Position numbers and translations under genes: made by a program. A stretch of DNA of 64,000 nucleotides from Nocardioides euryhalodurans (GTDB lineage Bacteria; Actinomycetota; Actinomycetes; Propionibacteriales; Nocardioidaceae): assembly GCF_004564375.1 (NCBI RefSeq), contig NZ_CP038267.1, forward strand, positions 248,001 to 312,000. Direction: 5' to 3'. The notes under the pieces are model-generated. The model worked only from the letters and a program-made list of their open reading frames with translations, was not told the origin of the DNA and did no database searches. Shown one piece after another: positions 58,098-64,000 of the stretch. Numbering within the stretch: the first letter of the stretch is position 1; each line of letters opens with the position of its first letter.

Positions 58098-59978
58098 GTG
58101 TCGCTGGGTAGTGGGATGGGGCCGGCATGGCGGCACATGCGTACGGATCGTGACGCCGCCAAGGGCCGGGTCGAGCGCGGCACCGTCCGGCGGGTCATGG
58201 GCTTCGCCGGGCCGCACCGCGGCGCCATCGCGCTCTTCCTCGTGGTCACCGTCATCGACTCGATGCTCGTCGTGGTCAACCCGCTGCTCGTGCAGCGGAT
58301 CGTGGACGACGGCATCCTCGCCGGCGACGGCGGTCTGGTCACGACGCTGGCCGTCGCGATGGCAGGCGTCGCCCTGGTCGGGGCCGTGCTGTCGATCGCG
58401 AGCGGCTACCTCTCCTCCCGCATCGGCGAGGGGCTGATCTTCGACCTGCGCACCCAGGTCTTCGGCCACGTGCAGCGACAGTCGCTGGCCTTCTTCACGC
58501 GCACCCAGACGGGCGCGCTCGTCTCCCGCCTCAACAACGACGTGATCGGTGCGCAGCGCGCCTTCACCTCGACGCTGTCCAACACGGTCTCGAGCGCGGT
58601 CTCGGCGGTCGTGGTCGGCATCGCCATGTTCGCGCTCAGCTGGCAGGTCACCCTGCTGTGCCTGGCCCTCTTCCCGATCCTCTTCCTCAGCTCGCGCTGG
58701 GTCAGCAACCGGCTCGCCTCGCTCACCCGCGAGCAGATGGACGGCAACGCCGACATGGGCAACGCCATGACCGAGCGTTTCAACGTCGGCGGCGCGATGC
58801 TGCTGAAGCTGTTCGGCCACCGGGAGACCGAGGACCGGTTGTTCGCCTCGAAGGCGGGGCAGGTGCGCGACCTCGGCGTACGGATCGCGCTCGTGACGCG
58901 CATCTTCGTCGCCGTCGTGCTGACCGTCCCCGCGCTGGCGCTCGCGGTCGTCTACGGCGTCGGCGGCCAGCTGGTGATCGACGGCGGCCTGACGCTCGGC
59001 ACCGTGCTCGCGCTGGGGACGCTGCTGGTCCGGCTGCTGGGCCCGCTGCAGAGCCTCTCCAACGTCCGGATCGACGTCATGACAGCGCTCGTGAGCTTCG
59101 AGCGGGTCTTCGAGGTGCTCGACCTGCCCTCGATGGTCCAGGAGTCCGACGACGCCGTGGCACTGCCGCGGAGCGCCTCGTCGCTGGAGTTCGACCGGGT
59201 CGCCTTCCGCTACCCCCGCGCCGACCAGATCTCCCTGGCCTCGCTCGAGACCGTCGCCCGGACCGAGTCACGCGACTCCGGGCAGGTGCTGCGCGACATC
59301 AGCTTCCGCGCCGACCCCGGCCAGATGGTGGCCCTCGTCGGCCCCTCGGGCGCCGGCAAGACCACCGTCACCCACCTCGTCGCGCGCCTCTACGACGCCG
59401 ACGACGGGGTCGTGCGCGTCGGCGGCCGCGACGTCCGTGACGTCACGCTGGAGTCCCTCGAGGACGTCGTCGGCTACGTCACCCAGGACGCCCACATGTT
59501 CCACGACACGATCCGGGCCAACCTGCTCTACGCGCGGCCCGGGGCCGAGGACCAGGAGATCTGGGACGCCCTGGCGGCCGCCCAGATCGCCGACCTGGTC
59601 GGCGGGCTCCCCGACGGGCTCGACACCGTCGTGGGTGACCGCGGCTACCGGCTCTCCGGCGGCGAGCGCCAGCGGCTGGCCATCGCCCGGCTGCTGCTGA
59701 AGGCGCCCGAGATCGTCGTGCTCGACGAGGCCACGGCCCACCTCGACAGCGAGTCGGAGGCGGCCGTCCAGCGCGCGCTCGACGCCGCGCTCGAGGGGCG
59801 AACGTCCCTCGTGATCGCGCACCGGCTCTCGACCGTGCGCAACGCCGACCGGATCCTCGTCCTCGACGAGGGGCGCATCGTGCAGGCCGGGACCCACACC
59901 GAGCTGCTCGCGCGCGGGGGCCTGTACGCCGACCTCCACCGGACCCAGTTCTTCGACGAGGACACTCCGGTCGCCTAG
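58098..59978 (+). CDS. ABC exporter with fused membrane and ATPase domains
   Basis: A 626-residue half-transporter of the MsbA/multidrug type. Six membrane helices span residues about 40-330 ('AIALFLVVTVIDSMLVVVNP' onwards). The ATPase domain has Walker A 'LVGPSGAGKTTVTHLVARLY', signature 'YRLSGGERQRLAIARLLLKA', Walker B 'IVVLDEATAHLDSESEAAVQ' and H-loop 'SLVIAHRLSTVRNADR'. It should form a homodimer. GTG 58098 has AGGAGG 6 nt upstream. A 20-residue unrelated segment between 'FRYPRADQISL' and 'GQVLRDISF' lengthens the ATPase N-terminus. Confidence 0.93.
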   Translation: MSLGSGMGPAWRHMRTDRDAAKGRVERGTVRRVMGFAGPHRGAIALFLVVTVIDSMLVVVNPLLVQRIVDDGILAGDGGLVTTLAVAMAGVALVGAVLSIASGYLSSRIGEGLIFDLRTQVFGHVQRQSLAFFTRTQTGALVSRLNNDVIGAQRAFTSTLSNTVSSAVSAVVVGIAMFALSWQVTLLCLALFPILFLSSRWVSNRLASLTREQMDGNADMGNAMTERFNVGGAMLLKLFGHRETEDRLFASKAGQVRDLGVRIALVTRIFVAVVLTVPALALAVVYGVGGQLVIDGGLTLGTVLALGTLLVRLLGPLQSLSNVRIDVMTALVSFERVFEVLDLPSMVQESDDAVALPRSASSLEFDRVAFRYPRADQISLASLETVARTESRDSGQVLRDISFRADPGQMVALVGPSGAGKTTVTHLVARLYDADDGVVRVGGRDVRDVTLESLEDVVGYVTQDAHMFHDTIRANLLYARPGAEDQEIWDALAAAQIADLVGGLPDGLDTVVGDRGYRLSGGERQRLAIARLLLKAPEIVVLDEATAHLDSESEAAVQRALDAALEGRTSLVIAHRLSTVRNADRILVLDEGRIVQAGTHTELLARGGLYADLHRTQFFDEDTPVA

Positions 59979-59992
59979 GTAGGGTCGGGCGC

Positions 59993-60748
59993 ATGGATCT
60001 CGAACTCACCGACCGCGTCTTCATCGTCACCGGGGGCGGCCGCGGGCTCGGCCGCGCCACCGCCGACGCCCTGGTCGCCGAGGGTGCCCGGGTCGTGCTC
60101 TCGGGGCGGAGCGAGGAGGCCCTGGACACCGCCGTCGCCGAGCTCGGTGACTCCGCCCGCGCCGTCGTGGCCGACAACGCCGACCCCGACACCCCTGCCC
60201 GCCTGATGGCCGCGGCCCAGGACGCCTGGGGCCGCATCGACGGCGCGCTGGTCTCGGTCGGCGGGCCGCCGGTCGGACCGGTCACCGGGGTCACCGACGA
60301 GCAGTGGACCGACTCGTTCGCCTCGGTGTTCCTGGGGGCCGTCCGCCTGTGCCGCGAGATCGGGCCGGAGCTTCCGCACGGCGGGGCGCTGGCACTGGTG
60401 CTGTCGACGAGCGTGCACAGCCCGCTGCCCAACATGGCGACCTCCAACGGCTTCCGGCCGGGCCTGGCCATGGTCGCCAAGCAGCTCGCCGACGAGCTGG
60501 GACCGGAGGGTGTCCGGGTCAACGGGCTGCTCCCCGGACGGGTCGGCACCGACCGGGTCGCCGAGCTCGACGCCCTCACCGGCGACGCCGACGCGGCGAA
60601 GGAGCGGATGGTCGCGCAGATCCCGCTGGGCCGCTACGGCGAGCCGGAGGAGTTCGGGCGGGTGGCTGCCTTCCTGCTGTCCCCGGCCGCGTCGTTCGTC
60701 ACCGGCGTGATGGTGCCGGTCGACGGTGGCATGATGCGCACGGTCTGA
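59993..60748 (+). CDS. Atypical short-chain dehydrogenase/reductase lacking the catalytic Tyr-Lys pair
   Basis: A 251-residue SDR with an intact nucleotide loop 'IVTGGGRGLGRATADALVAE', but the usual Tyr-x-x-x-Lys motif is replaced: after the catalytic-loop 'LVLSTSVHSPLPNMATSNGF' the aligned residues are Ser and Arg ('SNGFRPGLAMVAKQL'). This matches a known side branch of SDRs of unclear activity. The C-terminus 'TGVMVPVDGGMMRTV' is normal. TAGGGT (59980-59985) lies 7 nt before the ATG. The last 115 bp overlap the 3' end of the convergent SURF1 gene. Confidence 0.85.
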   Translation: MDLELTDRVFIVTGGGRGLGRATADALVAEGARVVLSGRSEEALDTAVAELGDSARAVVADNADPDTPARLMAAAQDAWGRIDGALVSVGGPPVGPVTGVTDEQWTDSFASVFLGAVRLCREIGPELPHGGALALVLSTSVHSPLPNMATSNGFRPGLAMVAKQLADELGPEGVRVNGLLPGRVGTDRVAELDALTGDADAAKERMVAQIPLGRYGEPEEFGRVAAFLLSPAASFVTGVMVPVDGGMMRTV

Positions 60749-61524
60749 CCCGTGTCGTCCGGGGCGCCACCCCGACCACCGCGGCGGCCGGGCGAGCCTC
60801 GCCGCTCGTCCCACGCCAGGTAGCCGAAGCCGCCCACCGCGAGCAGTCCGAAGAACCACCACTGCAGGCCGTAGAAGAAGTGCGGGCCGTTGTCGAGCTC
60901 GGGCAGCTCGGCCCGAGCGAGCGGCTGGTCCGGCTCCGGGTCCTCGCTGCGCAGGTCGACGAAGCCGCCGTAGACCGGGAGGTCGAGGGCCTCGCCGATC
61001 CGTTCGCTCGAGATCGACCGCGTGGACTGGTCGGTGACGGCGGTGCTGTCGCCGGTCGCGTCCCGGCGCAGCCAGCCGGTGACGGTCACCTCGCCCTCCG
61101 GCGGTGCGGGGACGTCGCCGGCGTCGGTGCCCCGGTTGTCGGCGGCGACCCAGCCGCGGTCGACCAGCAGGGCCGTGCCGTCGCCGGTCACCAGCGGCAC
61201 CACGACGTCGACGCCCGAGGCGCCGTCGCGGGTGCGATAGCGCACGATCACGGTGTCCTCGACGGCGTACGTGCCGGTGGCCGTGACCACCCGCCACTCG
61301 TCGTCGACCGCGACCTCGCCGCCCTCGCTGACCAGGTCCGCCACCGGCGCCACCGGCGCGGTCTCGTTGCGCTCGATGATCGCGTTGCGCGCCTTGCGGT
61401 CCTCCAGGCGGCCGAACTGCCACTCGCCGAGCCACCAGGCCAGCCACGCCAGCAGGGCTACGACGAGGGCGAACGCCACCCACCGCCGGCTGACGAGGAA
61501 TCCCCAGGACCGCACTGCACGCAC
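60634..61524 (-). CDS. SURF1 family cytochrome oxidase biogenesis protein
   Basis: A 296-residue membrane protein for heme-copper oxidase assembly. Two helices bracket an external domain: 'WVAFALVVALLAWLAWWLGE' near the start and 'YGLQWWFFGLLAVGGFGYLA' near residue 225. 'GEWQFGRLEDRKARNAIIER' and 'ALLVDRGWVAADNRG' are family features. After the second helix comes about 55 residues of Gly/Pro/Ser-rich tail, most of it antisense to the SDR gene. TAGCCT (61531-61536, minus strand) lies 6 nt before GTG 61524. It works with ctaB and ctaA elsewhere in the window. Confidence 0.87.
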   Translation of the reverse strand: MRAVRSWGFLVSRRWVAFALVVALLAWLAWWLGEWQFGRLEDRKARNAIIERNETAPVAPVADLVSEGGEVAVDDEWRVVTATGTYAVEDTVIVRYRTRDGASGVDVVVPLVTGDGTALLVDRGWVAADNRGTDAGDVPAPPEGEVTVTGWLRRDATGDSTAVTDQSTRSISSERIGEALDLPVYGGFVDLRSEDPEPDQPLARAELPELDNGPHFFYGLQWWFFGLLAVGGFGYLAWDERRGSPGRRGGRGGAPDDTGQTVRIMPPSTGTITPVTNDAAGDSRKAATRPNSSGSP

Positions 61525-61577
61525 CCCGCGAGGCTATCCGGGGCGCGGGAAGGCTTCGGACCCAGCCATCCGCGGAC

Positions 61578-61583
61578 TACAGT
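61578..61583 (+). promoter_or_regulatory. Leaderless-type -10 element for moaA
   Basis: TACAGT ends 7 nt before GTG 61591, in the 66-bp gap from the divergent SURF1 start, which has its own mirror element. Confidence 0.5.
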
Positions 61584-61590
61584 CGGCCCT

Positions 61591-62589
61591 GTGACTGCCA
61601 TGCCCCTCGAGGACCGCTACGGCAGGGTCGCCACCGACCTGCGCGTCTCCCTGACCGATCGGTGCAACCTGCGCTGCTCCTACTGCATGCCCGCGGAGGG
61701 ACTGGACTGGCTGCCGGGCGAGGAGGTCCTCACCGACGACGAGGTGGTCCGGCTCGTCGACATCGGGGTCCGGATGCTCGGCATCCGCGAGGTCCGCTTC
61801 ACCGGCGGTGAGCCGCTCGTACGCCGCGGCATCGTCGACATCGTCCGCCGGACCCGGGAGGTCGGGCCGGACCTCGAGCTGAGTCTCACCACCAACGCGC
61901 TCGGCCTCTCGCGGACCGCCGGCGCGCTGAAGGAGGCCGGGCTGGACCGGGTCAACGTCAGCCTCGACACCGTCCGCAGGACCACCTTCGAGGCGATCAC
62001 CCGTCGCGACCGGCTGGCCGACGTCCTCGCCGGCCTCGCGGCCGCCCAGGAGGCGGGGCTCACGCCGGTCAAGGTGAACGCCGTGCTGCTGCGCGGCACC
62101 AACGACGACCAGGCGGCCGAGCTGCTCCGCTGGGCGGTGGGCGAGGGCTACCACCTGCGGTTCATCGAGCAGATGCCGCTGGACGCCCAGCACGACTGGA
62201 GCCGCACGGCCATGGTGACGGCCGAGGAGATCTTCGAGCGGCTCGGAGCCGAGTTCGACCTGACCCCGGCGGCCGAGCCGCGGGGAAGCGCCCCGGCCGA
62301 GCTGTTCCGCGTCGACGGCGGCCCGGCGACGGTCGGTGTCATCGCGTCCGTGACGCGTCCCTTCTGCGGCGACTGCGACCGGGTGCGGCTGACCGCCGAC
62401 GGCCAGGTCCGCAACTGCCTCTTCGCGCGGGAGGAGTCCGACCTGCGCACCGCCATGCGGGCCGGGGCGAGCGACGAGGAGGTCGCCGAGCGCTGGGTCA
62501 TCGCGATGCGGGGCAAGCGGCCCGGACACGGCATCGACGACCCCAGCTTCCTGCAGCCTGACCGGCCGATGTCGGCGATCGGCGGGTAG
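61591..62589 (+). CDS. moaA: GTP 3',8-cyclase (MoaA)
   Basis: Radical-SAM enzyme for the first step of molybdenum cofactor synthesis. It is 332 residues with the SAM-cluster motif 'DRCNLRCSYCMPAEGLDWL', the C-terminal second cluster in 'RPFCGDCDRVRLTADGQVRN' plus the following Cys, and the essential final Gly-Gly ('MSAIGG'). The reading frame extends far upstream but the family start fits GTG 61591. Other moa genes are not adjacent; the CoxL-like protein in this window is a likely cofactor user. Confidence 0.95.
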   Translation: MTAMPLEDRYGRVATDLRVSLTDRCNLRCSYCMPAEGLDWLPGEEVLTDDEVVRLVDIGVRMLGIREVRFTGGEPLVRRGIVDIVRRTREVGPDLELSLTTNALGLSRTAGALKEAGLDRVNVSLDTVRRTTFEAITRRDRLADVLAGLAAAQEAGLTPVKVNAVLLRGTNDDQAAELLRWAVGEGYHLRFIEQMPLDAQHDWSRTAMVTAEEIFERLGAEFDLTPAAEPRGSAPAELFRVDGGPATVGVIASVTRPFCGDCDRVRLTADGQVRNCLFAREESDLRTAMRAGASDEEVAERWVIAMRGKRPGHGIDDPSFLQPDRPMSAIGG

Positions 62590-62603
62590 CGCGTGAGGTG
62601 ATG

Positions 62604-62632
62604 CCGGTTTCCCGGTCGGCCGGCGAAACCGG
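62604..62632 (+). terminator. Hairpin after moaA
   Basis: CCGGTTTC (62604-62611) pairs perfectly with GAAACCGG (62625-62632) around a GC-rich 13-nt loop, 15 bp after the moaA stop. The remaining gap to 62697 shows no gene. Confidence 0.6.
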
Positions 62633-62697
62633 GGGCGCGTCACGCTCGTGTTGGTGACGAACCCGGAGACTCGCTCGCGAGGTCCACCCTCGTGGCG

Positions 62698-62907
62698 TCA
62701 GCCGGTGCCGACCTCCGAGACCGGCACCACGTCCTTGAGGAACTGACGCGCCCCCAGGAAGTCGGAGAGCGTCGTCCGGTGCTCCTCGCAGGCGAGCCAG
62801 GTCTTGCGCCGGTCAGGCGTGTGCAGCTTGGGGTTGTTCCAGAGCAGCGCCCACACGGCGTCCTGCTGGCAGCCCTTGGCGCTGCAGGTCGGCTGGTCCT
62901 GGTCCAT
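62698..62907 (-). CDS. Small cysteine-rich protein, function unknown
   Basis: A 69-residue protein with a probable zinc site: 'CSAKGCQQDAVWALLWNN' (Cys-x4-Cys) and 'TWLACEEHRTTLSDFLGARQ' (Cys-x2-His). Nothing else is recognisable. ATG 62907 has GAGGAT 6 nt upstream (leaderless-like). The frame stays open further upstream through the next gene region, but the conserved-looking part begins here. It stands alone between moaA (convergent) and the DUF3099 gene (same strand, 149 bp away). Confidence 0.6.
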   Translation of the reverse strand: MDQDQPTCSAKGCQQDAVWALLWNNPKLHTPDRRKTWLACEEHRTTLSDFLGARQFLKDVVPVSEVGTG

Positions 62908-63015
62908 GGGTCCATCCTCGCGCCCTGCTCCGAGGCCGGTGACGGCGCCCCGAAATGCAGGAAGCCGGACGACCACGGGGGAGGACGTCCGGCACCTGCG
63001 AACTGCGACGGGGGA

Positions 63016-63040
63016 GACACAGTTCGTCGTGAATTGTGTC
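63016..63040 (-). promoter_or_regulatory. Inverted repeat between DUF3099 gene and the small Cys-rich gene
   Basis: GACACAGTTC (63016-63025) pairs with GAATTGTGTC (63031-63040) at 9 of 10 positions with a 5-nt loop, in an AT-rich patch. It could be a terminator for the DUF3099 gene or an operator for the gene downstream. Confidence 0.45.
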
Positions 63041-63056
63041 AGGGGATCTGGGAAAG

Positions 63057-63374
63057 TCAAATACTGTCGTATCCGCGTGGCGGTGCGGAATCCGTACCTC
63101 CACCGAGCTCCGGGTGAGCATTCGGTGACCCCGTGAGGGCGAATCCGTCGGACTTCGTCGAGACGGCGTTCGCCATCACCACGGCGACGTACGGGAGCAG
63201 GACCGCGCCGGCCACCAGCACCCACCGCAGCCAGCCGGGTCCCACCAGGATCGCGCCGACGAAGCAGACGGTCCGCAGCGACATCGACAGGACGTAGCGA
63301 CGCTGCCGGCGGGCGATGTCCTCGTGGGCGCTCGACGACGCCGTCGTGATGCGCACAGCGTCGTCGCGGGCCAT
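63057..63374 (-). CDS. DUF3099 family membrane protein
   Basis: A 105-residue protein with two membrane helices ('LRTVCFVGAILVGPGWLRWV' and 'LVAGAVLLPYVAVVMANAVS') after a polar N-terminus 'DDAVRITTASSSAHEDIARR', the DUF3099 pattern found across actinobacteria. ATG 63374 is chosen over GTG 63380 because TACAGT (63382-63387, minus strand) lies 7 nt upstream. Function is unknown. It diverges from the dodecin gene. Confidence 0.8.
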   Translation of the reverse strand: MARDDAVRITTASSSAHEDIARRQRRYVLSMSLRTVCFVGAILVGPGWLRWVLVAGAVLLPYVAVVMANAVSTKSDGFALTGSPNAHPELGGGTDSAPPRGYDSI

Positions 63375-63438
63375 GCTCACGACTGTACGTCGCTACGATC
63401 GCCGAACCCACCTCGTGCCCTGCGCAGAAGGAGACCCC

Positions 63439-63651
63439 ATGTCCAACCGCACCTACCGCGTCACCGAGATCGTCGGGACCTCGCCCGACGGGATCGACCA
63501 GGCCGTCCGCAACGGCATCGAGCGCGCCGCCAAGACTCTGCGCCACGTCGACTGGTTCGAGGTCACCCAGGTGCGCGGCCAGGTCAAGGACGGCCAGGTC
63601 GAGCACTTCCAGGTCGGGATCAAGGTCGGGTTCCGCCTGGAGGACGAGTGA
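63439..63651 (+). CDS. Dodecin, flavin-binding protein
   Basis: A 70-residue protein that assembles into a hollow dodecamer storing flavins. 'RVTEIVGTSPDGIDQAVRNG', the flavin-stacking Trp in 'LRHVDWFEVTQVRGQV' and Gln in 'VEHFQVGIKVGFRLED' are present. ATG 63439 has AAGGAG about 7 nt upstream; a -10-like TACGAT lies at 63394-63399. The frame extends upstream but without coding character. Dodecin-fabG adjacency recurs in actinobacteria. Confidence 0.92.
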   Translation: MSNRTYRVTEIVGTSPDGIDQAVRNGIERAAKTLRHVDWFEVTQVRGQVKDGQVEHFQVGIKVGFRLEDE

Positions 63652-63690
63652 GTTCCGCGTACGCGCCGGTAATCACTAGCGTCGGTGACC

Positions 63691-64000
63691 GTGACTGACA
63701 ACGAACCCAGATCGGTCCTCGTCACCGGGGGCAACCGCGGCATCGGACGCGCCATCGCCGGGGCCTTCCTCGCCCAGGGCGACCGCGTCGCGGTGACCAG
63801 TCGCAGCGGCGGGGGGCCCGAGGGTTCCCTCGACCTGGTGTGCGACATCACCGACGCCGCCGCCGTCGACGAGGCCTTCTCCCGGATCGAGGAGGAGCAC
63901 GGGCCCGTCGAGGTGCTGGTCGCCAACGCCGGTGTCACTGCCGACACGCTGCTGCTGCGGATGAGCGAGGAGGACTGGTCCCGCGTCATCGACACCAACC
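63691..64000 (+). CDS. fabG: 3-Oxoacyl-ACP reductase FabG-like, cut by the window edge
   Basis: The first 103 residues of an SDR: 'SVLVTGGNRGIGRAIAGAFL' (nucleotide loop), 'VCDITDAAAVDEAF' and 'VEVLVANAGVTADTLLLRMS' match FabG1/MabA of mycobacteria, which acts in fatty-acid elongation next to inhA. TAGCGT (63677-63682) sits 8 nt before GTG 63691; GTG 63685 is an alternative. The catalytic Tyr-Lys region lies beyond base 64000, so the call rests on the N-terminal half only. Confidence 0.85.
   Translation, partial: MTDNEPRSVLVTGGNRGIGRAIAGAFLAQGDRVAVTSRSGGGPEGSLDLVCDITDAAAVDEAFSRIEEEHGPVEVLVANAGVTADTLLLRMSEEDWSRVIDTN

Overview
The window is 64 kb of very GC-rich, densely packed chromosomal DNA from an actinobacterium. 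Nocardioides or a close relative (Nocardioidaceae) is the best guess. Supporting signs are two mycothiol-dependent maleylpyruvate-isomerase-like genes, rbpA, whiA, opcA, an actinobacterial SOS box, many GTG starts, many apparent leaderless promoters, and a gene order that parallels the Mycobacterium uvrC-to-fabG1 segment. I see no rRNA, tRNA, prophage, insertion sequence or CRISPR array. No gap without a gene exceeds 300 bp; the largest is 29236-29510.

Layout. (1) 1-5.7 kb holds assorted metabolic genes: a flavin reductase, a DinB protein, a cytochrome b561, an amylosucrase, an FNR-type reductase lacking its usual 2Fe-2S domain, a metallo-beta-lactamase-fold hydrolase and a mycothiol-dependent enzyme. 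(2) 5.8-15 kb holds uvrA behind an SOS box, a Rieske lipoprotein, a fasciclin protein, then uvrC-rapZ-yvcK-whiA. (3) 15-18.8 kb is the lower-glycolysis run gapA-pgk-tpiA, then secG and rbpA. (4) 18.8-20.03 kb is a small cassette between the convergent genes rbpA and pgl. It carries one putative PD-(D/E)XK (Vsr/DUF559-like) nuclease gene flanked by two inverted arrays, each with three copies of a 17-bp core at an exact 32-bp period. This is the most novel-looking object in the window. (5) 20-28.2 kb is the leftward pentose-phosphate operon tkt-tal-pgi-zwf-opcA-pgl. (6) 28.2-32.1 kb has ctaB facing ctaA (heme A synthesis), with an ABC exporter pair upstream of ctaA. (7) 32.2-40.6 kb is an accessory block: a LuxR-type two-component system whose response regulator carries a frameshift, a membrane protein, an orphan CoxL-like molybdenum hydroxylase, a GDPD, a PAP2 phosphatase and a YbhN/LPG-synthase-like membrane protein. 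(8) 40.7-47.4 kb is the suf iron-sulfur assembly operon sufR-B-D-Rieske-C-S-U-T. (9) 47.4-64 kb holds an ASCH protein, an acVLRF1 release factor, a serine beta-lactamase-like hydrolase, a regulator with a divergent ABC exporter and a clear operator, an ABC-F ATPase, an enoyl-CoA hydratase, a half-size ABC exporter, an atypical SDR, SURF1, moaA, dodecin, and a FabG-type reductase cut by the right edge.

Working together: gapA-pgk-tpiA, pgi and the tkt-to-pgl operon link triose and hexose phosphates and NADPH supply. ctaB, ctaA and SURF1 serve cytochrome oxidase assembly. The suf operon supplies clusters for the Rieske proteins and MoaA seen here; MoaA starts the molybdenum cofactor that the CoxL-like enzyme would need. 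All functions are inferred from reading the sequence; no database search was run.
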